DNA of 64,000 nucleotides from Novosphingobium sp. Chol11. GTDB lineage: Bacteria; Pseudomonadota; Alphaproteobacteria; Sphingomonadales; Sphingomonadaceae. The stretch lies in assembly GCA_945906105.1 (NCBI GenBank), contig CAMDQO010000008.1, forward strand, positions 47,751 through 111,750, written 5' to 3'. Below the pieces are notes generated by a model that was not told where the DNA came from, did not search any database, and saw only the letters and a list, made by a program, of their open reading frames with translations. Numbering within the stretch: position 1 is the stretch's first letter; each line of letters starts with the position of its first letter. Positions 1 through 9,074 of the stretch are shown here, one piece after another. Position numbers and translations under genes: made by a program.

Positions 1-780
1 CGTCGTATTCATCAGCGTGGCGCTGAGCCGGATGACATCAAGCGTCAGGCCAATGCTCTCGTCAGTCAAGACAAGTGGAGCGGCGCTAGCAGCAGAAACA
101 ACTGGTTTCGGGGCTGGCGGCGGTGAGGGGTGTGCAACCGGTGGAGATGGTTCCGGGGCAACATCCTCATCCGCATCATAATCGCTTTCGCTGGTGGTGA
201 ACCATCGCCGCCGGAGAAACCAGAGTGCGCCAGCTGACAGAATTGCCACCAGTGGCAGTAGCCATAACCAGATATTGCTGGATTGCGCTGAAACGCTGGC
301 CGGATCGCTCGCTAAAACTGCTGGTGCGGCCGGCGCGGCAGATGGGGTTTCTGAGGCGGTTATGAGGGCAGGCGCCGATTCATCAGAGCTTCCAACAGTG
401 GGGGACTGATTTTGAGATTGAGGCGCTGATTGCTGCGGCCTTGAGGTGGCCGCGCCAGTTGTGGTTCCAGCCGGCTGTGGTGGCTGTGATGAAGGCGTTG
501 CTGCTGGCGTAATTTGAGGCTGAGTGGTTGGTGCCGGTGTGGGTACCGCAGTTGGTGGTGATTCGCTGCGCTGAGGTGCGGGAACCGGGGCGACTCGCAC
601 CACTGGCTCGTCACGATCAACCGGTCCCTGGGCTCTCGGCGTAGGGCTTGAGCTACCCGGCGGGAGCCTGAACTCTCCTGCCGATTGAGCAGCGGCGGGC
701 AGCGCGCAGCCCAGCGCACAGGCCAGCATCGGCGCTGATGTCATCAAACATCGCACCCATCGCTTGCCGATCTGCTTCAT
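1..780 (-). CDS. Pro/Ala-rich exported membrane protein, partial (C-terminus beyond window)
   Basis: The open frame runs leftward from ATG at 780 to the window edge without a stop, so only the first 260 codons are visible. An N-terminal signal peptide ends near residues 30-32 (LPAAAQS). About 140 residues rich in Pro, Ala, Ser, Thr and Gln follow, as in an extended periplasmic linker. A strongly hydrophobic segment around residues 170-190 (WLWLLPLVAILSAGALWF) is followed by an Arg-rich stop-transfer sequence, then an acidic and Pro-rich cytoplasmic part. I do not recognise a family. The layout suggests a single-pass envelope protein with a soluble domain further on. It is divergent from queF. 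Confidence 0.7.
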   Translation of the reverse strand, partial: MKQIGKRWVRCLMTSAPMLACALGCALPAAAQSAGEFRLPPGSSSPTPRAQGPVDRDEPVVRVAPVPAPQRSESPPTAVPTPAPTTQPQITPAATPSSQPPQPAGTTTGAATSRPQQSAPQSQNQSPTVGSSDESAPALITASETPSAAPAAPAVLASDPASVSAQSSNIWLWLLPLVAILSAGALWFLRRRWFTTSESDYDADEDVAPEPSPPVAHPSPPPAPKPVVSAASAAPLVLTDESIGLTLDVIRLSATLMNTT

Positions 781-847
781 ACCCCTGTGCATCATTCCTG
801 CCTCAACCGCGGTGGCGCTGAATAGCGGGTGAACTGGCAAGCGCAAA

Positions 848-878
848 CCGCCATCTTGTGCAAGCGCCAAGATGGCGG
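848..878 (+). promoter_or_regulatory. Perfect inverted repeat in the queF leader
   Basis: An 11-base arm (848-858) is repeated exactly in reverse complement at 868-878 with a 9-base loop. It ends 12 bases before the queF ATG at 891. No T-run follows, so it does not look like a terminator. It could be an operator or a hairpin limiting access to the weak purine-rich ribosome site at about 882-888. It is not a recognisable preQ1 riboswitch. Confidence 0.45.
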
Positions 879-890
879 CATTGCAGGGGC

Positions 891-1352
891 ATGAGTGACA
901 CACCTGCTTCTCCAAAACATCTTGGCCAATTAAGTGCGATGCCTGCATCGCCCGAATTGGCCGTGCTTGACTATGTCCCCAATCCGCGCGCAGGCACGCC
1001 CTATCTGGTGCGCTTTGCCGCTCCGGAATTTACCTCGCTCTGTCCGGTGACTGGCCAGCCGGATTTCGCGCATCTGGTGATTGATTATGCTCCGGGGGAA
1101 ACCATCGTCGAATCGAAGAGCCTGAAGCTGTTCCTCGGATCCTTCCGTAACCACGCAGGATTCCACGAGGATGTCACCGTTGGCATCGGTCAGCGCCTGT
1201 TTGCTGAAATGAAGCCGCTGTGGCTGCGCATTGGCGGCTACTGGTACCCACGCGGCGGCATTCCGATTGATGTGTTCTGGCAGTCCGGGGCGGCTCCCGC
1301 TGGTTTGTGGGTGCCAGATCAGGGTGTGGCCGGTTATCGCGGGCGTGGTTAG
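891..1352 (+). CDS. queF: NADPH-dependent 7-cyano-7-deazaguanine reductase
   Basis: This cytosolic enzyme reduces preQ0 to preQ1 with two NADPH, a late step in queuosine tRNA modification. The 153-residue length fits the short, single-domain QueF type. Catalytic Cys51 lies in LCPVTGQPD with the proton-relay Asp58. The QueF motif ESKSLK starts at Glu74, and Phe91-His92-Glu93 follows the RNHAGFHE segment. ATG at 891 is chosen over 858 because family proteins start shortly before this point and the 858 start falls in the leader hairpin. No other queuosine gene is in the window, so it appears to stand alone. Confidence 0.93.
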   Translation: MSDTPASPKHLGQLSAMPASPELAVLDYVPNPRAGTPYLVRFAAPEFTSLCPVTGQPDFAHLVIDYAPGETIVESKSLKLFLGSFRNHAGFHEDVTVGIGQRLFAEMKPLWLRIGGYWYPRGGIPIDVFWQSGAAPAGLWVPDQGVAGYRGRG

Positions 1353-1370
1353 TTCTTTGAGCTGAGTTAG

Positions 1371-1700
1371 CTACTTGCCGAGCGGCAGCTCGTCCTGCTC
1401 TGCAGCAGCGTCGATGCGATCCTGACGGCGCTTTTCATCGAAATGATAGCTGTAATAGTCACCCGTTCTGACCCGGCGCTGCGGCGCGGTCCAGAATTGG
1501 GAAATCGGCTCGAATATCCGAATGCACAGCATGGCGATCAGCAGTACGGCCATGATCAAGAGAGCAATCGGCACGCTCAGCGGCAGTGTGATCAGAAATA
1601 GGCGGCGCATCCAGATGGGCCAGCTGAGGGGAGAAATCACCCTCAACCAGAAGAAGTCCACTTTGGTAAGTTTTGTTGCTGCGGCCACGCCAGCGCCCAT
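1371..1700 (-). CDS. Small hypothetical membrane protein
   Basis: A 109-residue protein of unrecognised family. It has two close hydrophobic stretches, around residues 18-30 and a long one at about 34-63 (LITLPLSVPIALLIMAVLLI), followed by a charged tail with FDEKRRQDR. It reads as an inner-membrane protein with a cytoplasmic C-terminus. It is convergent with queF (19 bases between stops) and lies downstream of the DUF885 gene on the opposite side. The ribosome site before ATG 1700 is weak, so the start is uncertain. Confidence 0.5.
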   Translation of the reverse strand: MGAGVAAATKLTKVDFFWLRVISPLSWPIWMRRLFLITLPLSVPIALLIMAVLLIAMLCIRIFEPISQFWTAPQRRVRTGDYYSYHFDEKRRQDRIDAAAEQDELPLGK

Positions 1701-1777
1701 ATTGCTTCACAAGCCTAAGTGCAATCGCATAGGCTGCAATCACGCTGCCAAATTACGCAACTCATCAGGTTTTACCC

Positions 1778-3484
1778 TCAGAATAACGCCTTGGGTTTGT
1801 CTTCAGCCATCATCGCCTGACGCACCAGAGGGATCGGCGGGCCACCAAAGTCCAGAAAAGCATCGTGGAATGCCTTCCAGCCTGCCCGTCCGCCGCGCGT
1901 GGAGGTCCAGTCCTCACGCAGCTTGCGAATCAGCAATTTGCCAAGCGTGTAGTTGAGATAGACCGGATCGTAAGTGCCGCGCGCCGCTTGTTGATCGGCC
2001 GTGCCCTCATCCTGAAAACAATCGGTCATGAACATCTGCTTGGACTGGGCCATGGTCATGCCCTTGGCGTGCATGCCGATGGCCGAAAGGAAGCGGCAAT
2101 TTCGCAGGAGGGCGTTGGAAAGCTGACCGATCTGGACTTGCGGATCGCCTTGGCCAAGCCCGGCTTCCAGCATCATTTCCTCACTGTAATGCGCCCAGCC
2201 TTCGGCAAAAGCATAACCCACGAATAGCCGGCCGAACATCGACGGACTGCGGTTGGCGTGGAGGAATTGCAGGAAGTGTCCCGGCATGATTTCATGCACG
2301 CTGGTGAACAGCAGATCATCCTTGCCGGGAATGTAGGCCAGCTGCTTTTCCTTGGGCCATGTCGGATCCGGTGGTGAGATGTAATAGATCGACGGGATGC
2401 CCTTTTCGTATGGGCCAGCCGGATCGATATAGGCGCTGTTCTGCCGATTATAGGGCGGGCTTTCGCGCACCAGCGCCTGTTCGGTGCCGGGGATGGAAAC
2501 GAGATCCTTTTCCTTGACGAAAGCGGTGAGCATCGGGATCTGCCGGGTTGCTTCTGCAACTGCGCTGCCTTCGGGCTTGTTGGCATTCATTTTTGCCATG
2601 CAATCGGGAATTGTCGCACCCGGCGCAAACTGGCCGCAGGCCTCGGTCAGCGCCTTCCGGTTGCGCTCAAGATCGGCGCGGCCAACCTTTTCCAGTTCGT
2701 CTACCGGGGTATCGACCCCTTCGGTCGCCAGCAGCATCTGGGCAAAGCGATCCGGTCCCAATGCGAAATCCTGCGTGGCGCTGGCCTGCTGGCTCTGAAG
2801 CCAATCGCGCAGATCGGCCATGGACTTGGCCGCCTTGTCGGACGAGGCGATCAGCTGTTTTTGCAGCGCCTCATCCTTCACATCGGCGAAAGCTTCACGT
2901 GCGCTGGTGGTATAGGCTTCGGCAAAGCCGCCGAACCCGGAGGTGCCATATTTGATGAAGCTGGCGGGCATCGGCGCCTTCAGATTGGCGCGGATATTGG
3001 CGGCGGCAGCGGGAACGCTGTCAAAGAAGGCAATCAGCGCCTTCAGCCGCGTTGGCTTGTCAGCATATTCGCGGGCGATATAGACATTGGGATCAAGCCC
3101 GCCGCCGACATAGAAAGCCGGGTTGGTGTGCGGCTGATCGGCCACTTCCAGCCAGAACAACTGCCCTTCAGCTACCTTGACCATGTAATCACGCTCGACG
3201 CGTTCCTTGCCTTCCAGCTTGTCATAGGCAGATGCATGATCAATCACGCCGCGCAGGAATTCGGCCTTTTTCTTGAGTCCCGCATCGCTCCAGTCGGGTA
3301 GTTTGCCATCAAACTGATGCGCGCCCTGATAGACTGCAAAGCTGGGATCGATTGCCAGCCAGCCATCAATCGTCGTCTGCGTAAATGCGCTCCAAGTCAC
3401 GGTTGGGGCTGTCACGGCGGGTTTGCATGATGCGAGTGCGGTGCCGATCAGCAGAATGGCAAGTTTGCGGGGCAGGGCCATCAA
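1778..3484 (-). CDS. DUF885 family metallopeptidase-like lipoprotein
   Basis: This 568-residue protein belongs to the DUF885 family, which resembles zinc metallopeptidases. A lipoprotein signal ends at LASC (Cys20), so it is probably anchored to the membrane and faces the periplasm. The likely metal site is HEIMPGH at residues 397-403, and the helix EGWAHYSEE at about 428-436 supplies the further Glu seen in this family. Length matches full-length members. Substrate is unknown; peptide hydrolysis is inferred from the motif only. It appears monocistronic and is divergent from the FAA hydrolase-like gene about 200 bases away. Confidence 0.88.
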   Translation of the reverse strand: MMALPRKLAILLIGTALASCKPAVTAPTVTWSAFTQTTIDGWLAIDPSFAVYQGAHQFDGKLPDWSDAGLKKKAEFLRGVIDHASAYDKLEGKERVERDYMVKVAEGQLFWLEVADQPHTNPAFYVGGGLDPNVYIAREYADKPTRLKALIAFFDSVPAAAANIRANLKAPMPASFIKYGTSGFGGFAEAYTTSAREAFADVKDEALQKQLIASSDKAAKSMADLRDWLQSQQASATQDFALGPDRFAQMLLATEGVDTPVDELEKVGRADLERNRKALTEACGQFAPGATIPDCMAKMNANKPEGSAVAEATRQIPMLTAFVKEKDLVSIPGTEQALVRESPPYNRQNSAYIDPAGPYEKGIPSIYYISPPDPTWPKEKQLAYIPGKDDLLFTSVHEIMPGHFLQFLHANRSPSMFGRLFVGYAFAEGWAHYSEEMMLEAGLGQGDPQVQIGQLSNALLRNCRFLSAIGMHAKGMTMAQSKQMFMTDCFQDEGTADQQAARGTYDPVYLNYTLGKLLIRKLREDWTSTRGGRAGWKAFHDAFLDFGGPPIPLVRQAMMAEDKPKALF

Positions 3485-3688
3485 TCAATACTCCGAGAGA
3501 GGCGAGAGGGGTAACAGGTTTCGTGTGAAACTGGACGGGCTGGGCTGGTGATGCAAGGGCAAAGTCGACGAACGACTTGAGAGCGACGCCATGCCGCAAA
3601 GCCAGTGTCTATGCCCGCAAGCCCTGCGCCCCTTGCGCAAATGTGCCAGCAATGAAATCGTCCGCCCTCAGCAGGAGAGGCCAAAGTC

Positions 3689-4537
3689 ATGCGAATTTGC
3701 CGGTTTGTCGAATTGGGAAGCACCGTGCAGCGGCTCGGCTTGCTCGAGGAGGGCGGTGTGCGTGATGTGACAGCCGCGACGGAAATTCTGCTGCCGCAGC
3801 GCTGGCCCTTGCCGCCGGGGGATCAACTGATCGCCAATCTGCCCGCGATCCGCGCCCGGATTGAGGAAATCGCCCCTGCCGCCCCGATGCTGCCGCGCGA
3901 TTTGGTTTCGCTACTTTCGCCAGTTGCTAATCCGGGTAAATTCGTTTGCGGCGCGGGCAACTGGAAGCACCACGGCGCGCCACTGGGCATGATGGGCTTC
4001 ATGTTCAAGGCCAGCAGCGCGCTTTCGGGTGAGGGTGAGGGGGTGCAGATCCGCTGGCCAGACCGGGTGACGTTGCACGAACCCGAACTCGCCGTGGTGA
4101 TCGGCCGCGAATGCACCAATGTCAGTGAGGCCGAGGCACTGGACTATGTCGCGGGCTACACCTGCGCGCTCGACATGACGCTCAAGCAGGAGCGCGAGGA
4201 CTTCGCCTTCTGCAAGAGTTTTGACACTTATGGCATGCTTGGCCCTTGCATGGTCACGGCGGATGAGATCGCCGACCCTGCGGCACTGGGCTACAAGTTC
4301 TGGGTCAATGATGAACTGCGGGGGGAGCGCAGCTTTGGCGACCTTACCGGCAGTTTCGCACAGATGATCGCTTTTGCCTCTTCCGCGATGACGCTCTATC
4401 CCGGCGATCTCGTGCTTTCGGGCGCCGCTGATGTCGCGCCTGTGGTGCCGGGTGATGTCATGACGCTGGAAATTCCGGGCATCGGGCGGCTGGTGACGGC
4501 TGTTTCACTCTCGCCATATGCAAGAGTAGTGGGCTGA
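3689..4537 (+). CDS. Fumarylacetoacetate hydrolase-fold protein
   Basis: A 282-residue member of the FAH superfamily (acylpyruvase / 2-keto-4-pentenoate hydratase type), which cleaves or hydrates 2-oxo-acid compounds with a divalent metal. The metal-binding region HEPELAVVIGREC spans residues 130-142 (Glu131, Glu133), with a downstream Asp in ALDMTLKQE. The N-terminal 70 residues form the usual small cap domain. A good ribosome site (AGGAGAGG, about 3671) precedes ATG 3689. It is convergent with the aldehyde dehydrogenase gene with only two bases between stops. Substrate cannot be assigned; a role in aromatic breakdown would fit the neighbouring aldehyde dehydrogenase but is inference. Confidence 0.88.
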   Translation: MRICRFVELGSTVQRLGLLEEGGVRDVTAATEILLPQRWPLPPGDQLIANLPAIRARIEEIAPAAPMLPRDLVSLLSPVANPGKFVCGAGNWKHHGAPLGMMGFMFKASSALSGEGEGVQIRWPDRVTLHEPELAVVIGRECTNVSEAEALDYVAGYTCALDMTLKQEREDFAFCKSFDTYGMLGPCMVTADEIADPAALGYKFWVNDELRGERSFGDLTGSFAQMIAFASSAMTLYPGDLVLSGAADVAPVVPGDVMTLEIPGIGRLVTAVSLSPYARVVG

Positions 4538-4539
4538 AT

Positions 4540-5988
4540 TCAGCGACCAATGGTTTTACGCGCCATCCAGTAGGCCAGCTTCTTCCACGGCATTCCCAGC
4601 ATTTCGAACCCGTTGATCAGGCGCACCTTAAACACCGGACGGGCATGGCTGAAACGTTTGAAGCCATGATGCCCGTGATAAGTGCCCATGCCGCTGGCCC
4701 CGACCCCGCCGAAAGGCACTTCGTCCTGCCCGGCCTGGAGCATTGCGCCATTGATCGTTACGCCGCCTGACATAGTGGCAGCCAATACCTGTTCCTGTCG
4801 CTGACGGTCATTACTGAACACATAGAGCGCCAGCGGCCGTTCACCCCGGTTGATATGGGCCATCGCATCTTCAAGCCTGTCATAGGGGATGATCGGCAGG
4901 ATCGGCCCGAAGATTTCCTCGCGCATCAACAGACAATCGTCTGGCGCGCCGAGCACCACGGTCGGCGCGACATTGCGCGAATCTGCGGCAATCGGCGCTT
5001 CATGCGACAAGATGGTTGCTCCGCCAGCACGGGCTTCCTCGATCGCGGCGAGCAACCGCGCACGGTGGCGGTCGCTGATGATGCTGGTGTAATCCGCGTT
5101 GCCATCAAGCTGCGGGTAGCCCTTGTGCATTTGGGTGAGGATTGCTTTGGCCAAGGGTTCAACCATGGCGCGCGGCGCGAGCACATAGTCCGGCGCAACA
5201 CAGGTTTGACCGCTGTTGATGCATTTGCAGAATGCCAGAGTGCGCGCGGCCTTTTCGATTGCGTAATCATCGCAGACCACGGCGGGGGATTTGCCGCCAA
5301 GTTCCAGCGTGACCGGCGTCAGATTGGGGGCTGCGGCCATCATCACCTTGCGGCCAATCGCGGTCGATCCGGTGAACAGCAGGTGATCGAACGGTGTGGC
5401 GGCAAAAGCCTCGGCCACATCGGGGCCGCCCAGGATTACCGCGACTTCGCTTGTCTCGAACGATTGCTCGATTAACCGGGCTAGCAGACCAGAAAATCGG
5501 GGAGTAAGTTCGGAAGGCTTGAGCAGCGCGGTGTTTCCGGCAGCCAGCGCATCGACCAGCGGTATCAGTGCCAGCGATATGGGATAATTCCAGGGCGAAA
5601 TTATCCCGATAACCCCCAGTGGCTCGTAGCGCAGCCACGCTTTTCCTGGCCGGAAATTGGTTCCGACGCCAAGCTTTTCGGGCTTCATCCACTTGCGCAG
5701 GCGGCGTGACGCATAGTTCACTGCATTGATCACCGCACCCAGCTCAAGCAGCTGCGTCTCGATAGCCGCGCGGTTGCCAAAATCCTGCGAGACAGCCGCA
5801 AGCAGATCATCCTGATTTTCGCGCACCATTCTGGCGATGCGCGCCAGCCGATCACGCCTCAGGGCAAGATCAGGCTTGACCTGATGTCGCGAGGCGCGGT
5901 GTTGCTGCTGGAAGATGGCGGCAAGGCGCTGAACTGAGCCGGTATAATCATCATGCTCTGCCATGTGCTGTTCTGCTCCCGATGCCAT
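4540..5988 (-). CDS. NAD(P)-dependent aldehyde dehydrogenase (coniferyl aldehyde dehydrogenase-like)
   Basis: A 482-residue aldehyde dehydrogenase oxidising an aldehyde to the acid. Visible motifs are SPWNYP (about 131-136), KPSE (157-160), the FTGST nucleotide loop (about 205-209), LELGGKSP with general-base Glu229, and the nucleophile Cys263 in NSGQTCVAP. The C-terminal region PFGGVGASGMGTYHGHHGF is typical of the coniferyl / long-chain aldehyde group, which is the basis for the name. ATG 5988 overlaps the stop of the upstream Lrp-type regulator by one base (TGATG), suggesting translational coupling; ATG 5964 is an alternative start with a fair ribosome site. Confidence 0.88.
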   Translation of the reverse strand: MASGAEQHMAEHDDYTGSVQRLAAIFQQQHRASRHQVKPDLALRRDRLARIARMVRENQDDLLAAVSQDFGNRAAIETQLLELGAVINAVNYASRRLRKWMKPEKLGVGTNFRPGKAWLRYEPLGVIGIISPWNYPISLALIPLVDALAAGNTALLKPSELTPRFSGLLARLIEQSFETSEVAVILGGPDVAEAFAATPFDHLLFTGSTAIGRKVMMAAAPNLTPVTLELGGKSPAVVCDDYAIEKAARTLAFCKCINSGQTCVAPDYVLAPRAMVEPLAKAILTQMHKGYPQLDGNADYTSIISDRHRARLLAAIEEARAGGATILSHEAPIAADSRNVAPTVVLGAPDDCLLMREEIFGPILPIIPYDRLEDAMAHINRGERPLALYVFSNDRQRQEQVLAATMSGGVTINGAMLQAGQDEVPFGGVGASGMGTYHGHHGFKRFSHARPVFKVRLINGFEMLGMPWKKLAYWMARKTIGR

Positions 5989-6434
5989 CAACAGCCACCG
6001 ACGATAGCGCGGATACTGAAATAGGTCACCAGTCGGTGGACACCGGGCAGGGCGGTGAGAACATCGCGGTGAACGCGCTCGAAACTGTCCCCCTCGGGGA
6101 TATCTGTCTTGACCAGATAGTCATAGGCACCGCTCATCAGATGGGCTTCGGCGACCAGTTTGACCGTGGCCAGAGCAGCTTCGAAGGCCTCCATCGTTTC
6201 GCGCCGCTGGTCCACCAATGTTACCTGAACATAGACGGTAGCCGGATTTCCTCGGGCGGCGCGTGAGAGTCTGGCAGCATAGCCGAGAATCAGCCCGCTC
6301 TCTTCCAGCGCCTTGATCCGCCGGTGCGTGGCCGATGGGGATAGGCCAATGCGTTCGCCGACACGCTCACTGGTCAGCGCGGAATCGCTGGCGAGCAGAT
6401 CAAGGATCTTTCTGTCGATAGAATCAATTTGCAT
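5988..6434 (-). CDS. Lrp/AsnC family transcriptional regulator
   Basis: A 148-residue feast/famine regulator. The N-terminal winged helix-turn-helix (about 1-60) begins IDSIDRKILDLLASD and continues through LSPSATHRRIKALEESG. The C-terminal RAM/ACT-like effector domain ends in the pattern MSGAYDYLVKTDIPEGDSF. It is divergent from the alanine dehydrogenase gene with about 130 bases between starts, the usual arrangement for an Lrp-type activator of ald responding to alanine or another amino acid. Its stop overlaps the start of the downstream aldehyde dehydrogenase gene, so the two are probably cotranscribed. Confidence 0.92.
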   Translation of the reverse strand: MQIDSIDRKILDLLASDSALTSERVGERIGLSPSATHRRIKALEESGLILGYAARLSRAARGNPATVYVQVTLVDQRRETMEAFEAALATVKLVAEAHLMSGAYDYLVKTDIPEGDSFERVHRDVLTALPGVHRLVTYFSIRAIVGGC

Positions 6435-6562
6435 ATATTCACGGATATTACGGGCAAAATCAGGAAATTCTCCGAAAATGGTACAAGATGCGCCAAAGAT
6501 TGCAAATACTTTGAGGGCAAATCAGGTTATCCTTGCGTCATGTGATTGCGAAGGAATCCGTC

Positions 6563-7657
6563 ATGAAAATCGGTGCGCCCAAAGAAATCAAGAACCATGA
6601 ATATCGCGTCGGATTGACGCCATCATCGGTCGCGGAATTGACCGCTGCCGGTCATGATGTGTTCGTCGAGACAATGGCCGGAATGGGCATCGATTTTTCA
6701 GATCAGGATTATGTTGCCGCAGGGGCAGCAATCGTCGGCTCACCAGCCGAGGTGTTCGCTGCCGCCGAACTGATCGTCAAGGTCAAGGAACCGCAGCCGT
6801 CCGAAATCGCCCTGCTGGAGCCGCGCCACACGCTGTTCACTTACCTCCACCTCGCGGCAGATCGTCCTCAGGCTGAGGGGCTGATGAAGTCTGGTGCGAC
6901 CTGCATCGCTTATGAAACGGTGACCTCGCCCGATCGCAGCCTGCCATTGCTGAAGCCGATGTCCGAAGTTGCAGGGCGTATGTCGATCCAGGTTGGCGCG
7001 CATTACCTTGAGAAGGAGCAGGGCGGACGCGGCGTGCTGCTCGGCGGCGTGCCGGGCGTTTCTCCGGCCCGGGTTGCCATTCTGGGCGGCGGCGTGGCCG
7101 GGGTGAATGCGGCGCAGATGGCGGTGGGCCTGCGTGCCGATGTCACTATCTATGACATCAGCAATAACCGGTTGGCCGAATTGGACATGCATTTTGGCAG
7201 TCAGATCAAGACTGCCTATGCTTCAAAGGCGGCGATTGCTGCCGCTGTCGCCCGCGCACATCTGGTGATCGGCGCGGTGCTGGTGCCAGGAGCTGCGGCT
7301 CCCAAGCTCGTCTCCCGCGAGATGCTGCGCACGATGAAGCGCGGTTCGGTGCTGGTCGATATCGCGATTGATCAGGGTGGCTGTTTTGAAACCAGCCGGG
7401 CAACCACCCATTCCGATCCGGTCTTCGTCGAAGAGGGCGTTATCCATTATTGCGTAGCGAATATGCCGGGTGCCGTGGCGCGCACTTCTGCGTTCGCGCT
7501 CAATAATGCCACGCTGCCGTTTGTCCTGAAGATTGCCAATCTGGGCGCTGCCAAGGCTATGGCCGCCGATCCGCACCTTGCCATGGGACTCAACGTGGCA
7601 AATGGCAGGATCCAGCATCAGGCCGTGGCTGACGCGTTGAATCTACCGATGGATTAG
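6563..7657 (+). CDS. ald: Alanine dehydrogenase
   Basis: This 364-residue cytosolic enzyme interconverts L-alanine and pyruvate plus ammonia using NAD. The N-terminal motif MKIGAPKEIKNHEYRVG is characteristic. The Rossmann loop VAILGGGVAGVNAA sits near residues 168-181, and NMPGAVARTSA, part of the substrate pocket, is near 300. ATG 6563 is preceded by AAGGAA at about 6551, which favours it over the in-frame upstream codon at 6533. Divergent from the Lrp-type gene, which probably controls it. A weak hairpin (7662-7667 with 7677-7682) follows the stop. Confidence 0.94.
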   Translation: MKIGAPKEIKNHEYRVGLTPSSVAELTAAGHDVFVETMAGMGIDFSDQDYVAAGAAIVGSPAEVFAAAELIVKVKEPQPSEIALLEPRHTLFTYLHLAADRPQAEGLMKSGATCIAYETVTSPDRSLPLLKPMSEVAGRMSIQVGAHYLEKEQGGRGVLLGGVPGVSPARVAILGGGVAGVNAAQMAVGLRADVTIYDISNNRLAELDMHFGSQIKTAYASKAAIAAAVARAHLVIGAVLVPGAAAPKLVSREMLRTMKRGSVLVDIAIDQGGCFETSRATTHSDPVFVEEGVIHYCVANMPGAVARTSAFALNNATLPFVLKIANLGAAKAMAADPHLAMGLNVANGRIQHQAVADALNLPMD

Positions 7658-7686
7658 AGTTTGTTTCCGTCTAACTGAAACAGTCT

Positions 7687-8373
7687 TTAATCAGCATCCA
7701 TCGAATAGCCCGCCGCGCGAACGGTGCGGATCAGGCTGGATTTGCTATCGATATCGATGACCTGCCGCAGGCGGCGGATGTGTACGTCAACGGTGCGCTC
7801 GTCGATCTCGCTGTTCAGGCCCCAAACCGCATCAATTAGTTGCTGGCGTGAAAAGACTTGCCCCGGACGCTCCATGAAATGACGCAACAGGCGAAATTCG
7901 GTGGGGCCGATGTGCAGACTCTCACCCTTGCGACGAACCCGGTGAGCGACCGGATCAAGCTCTACCTCGCCGATTTTCAGCACCTCGCCCGTCAGCGCCG
8001 GGCGGCTGCGTCGGAGCAGCGCCTCAACGCGGGCCAGCAGTTCTCGCGGTGAGAAAGGCTTGGTCACATAATCATCGGCACCAGTTTTCAGCCCGCGAAT
8101 GCGGTCTTCCTCTTCGCCGCGCGCGGTGAGCATGATGATCGGCAGTTTGGCACTCGCCTTGTCGCGGCGCAGCTGACGGCAGACTTCGATACCGGGGACA
8201 TTCTCGATCATCCAGTCAAGGATGACGGCGTCAGGCAAGTTTTCGCGCACCATCAGCAAGGCTTCCTCGCCATCACCAGTCGTGCGGACTTCATAGCCTT
8301 CGGTTTTGAAGTTCCACTCGAGCAGCTCGCAAAGGGCTAGGTCATCTTCAACTATGAGAATCGAGGCTGCCAT
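7687..8373 (-). CDS. phoB: Phosphate regulon response regulator PhoB
   Basis: A 228-residue OmpR-family response regulator. The receiver domain has the acidic pair Glu9/Asp10-Asp11 and phosphoacceptor Asp53 in VILDWMIENVPG, with the conserved Lys in VTKPFSPREL. The DNA-binding winged helix (about 130-228) contains VFSRQQLIDAVWG and ERTVDVHIRRLRQ. It is phosphorylated by PhoR when phosphate is scarce and binds Pho boxes. ATG 8373 touches the stop of phoU, so it is the last gene of the pst-pho operon. Confidence 0.95.
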   Translation of the reverse strand: MAASILIVEDDLALCELLEWNFKTEGYEVRTTGDGEEALLMVRENLPDAVILDWMIENVPGIEVCRQLRRDKASAKLPIIMLTARGEEEDRIRGLKTGADDYVTKPFSPRELLARVEALLRRSRPALTGEVLKIGEVELDPVAHRVRRKGESLHIGPTEFRLLRHFMERPGQVFSRQQLIDAVWGLNSEIDERTVDVHIRRLRQVIDIDSKSSLIRTVRAAGYSMDAD

Positions 8374-9065
8374 CAGATAGACTCGTCGAAGCTGACGGGC
8401 AGTTCCCGATTGGAAACGTAAAGGCCGGTCGCCGCGAAATAGACCATTTCGGCGACGTTGGTGGCATGATCACCGATGCGTTCGAGGTTGCGGGTGACGA
8501 ACAGCAGCTGCGCCGCAGAGCTGATCGTTGCTGGGGTTTCGATCATGTGGGCAACCAGATTACGGAAGATACTGTCGTAGAAATTGTCCAGTTTTTCGTC
8601 ACGGTGGATGACTTCGATCGCCAGCTCGGCATCGCGCGCACCATAGGCATTGAGCACATCGCGAACCATACCCTGCGCAATATCGGCCATGGTCGGGATC
8701 AGCGTCAGTGGCTCAAAATTCTTTTGCCGGTCAATCTGCCCGACGCGCTTGGCGATGTTCTTGGCATAGTCACCGATGCGTTCGATCACCCCGGAAATCT
8801 TGAGAGCCGCGATCACATCACGCAGATCGTCAGCCATCGGTGCGCGCAAGGCGATGATCCGCACTGCCAACCGGTCAACCTCAGCTTCAAGCGCATCAAG
8901 CTTGTCATCGGCGGCAACTACCGTCTGCGCCAGCTGATCGTCATGGCGGACCAGCGCCTCAATAGCATCGCGGATGGAAACTTCGGCCAAGCCGCCCATC
9001 TCGGCGATGAGGCCGCGCAGCTGGCTGATTTCTGTGTCGAAAGCTTTGACTGTATGTTCGACCAT
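8373..9065 (-). CDS. phoU: Phosphate signalling complex protein PhoU
   Basis: A 230-residue all-helical protein with two PhoU three-helix repeats. Each contains the metal-binding type motif: IGDYAKNIAKR at about 137-147 and IGDHATNVAEM at about 198-208. It links the Pst transporter to PhoR and holds the regulon off when phosphate is plentiful. It lies between pstB and phoB and shares one base with phoB. The 48-base spacer before it contains imperfect tandem copies of the pstB 3' end. Confidence 0.95.
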   Translation of the reverse strand: MVEHTVKAFDTEISQLRGLIAEMGGLAEVSIRDAIEALVRHDDQLAQTVVAADDKLDALEAEVDRLAVRIIALRAPMADDLRDVIAALKISGVIERIGDYAKNIAKRVGQIDRQKNFEPLTLIPTMADIAQGMVRDVLNAYGARDAELAIEVIHRDEKLDNFYDSIFRNLVAHMIETPATISSAAQLLFVTRNLERIGDHATNVAEMVYFAATGLYVSNRELPVSFDESI

Positions 9066-9074
9066 AGTGGCGTC

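Noticed and set aside
7662..7682. Hairpin between ald and phoB (6-bp stem)
   Set aside because: The stem is weak with a 9-base loop and no good T-run, so a terminator call would be speculative.
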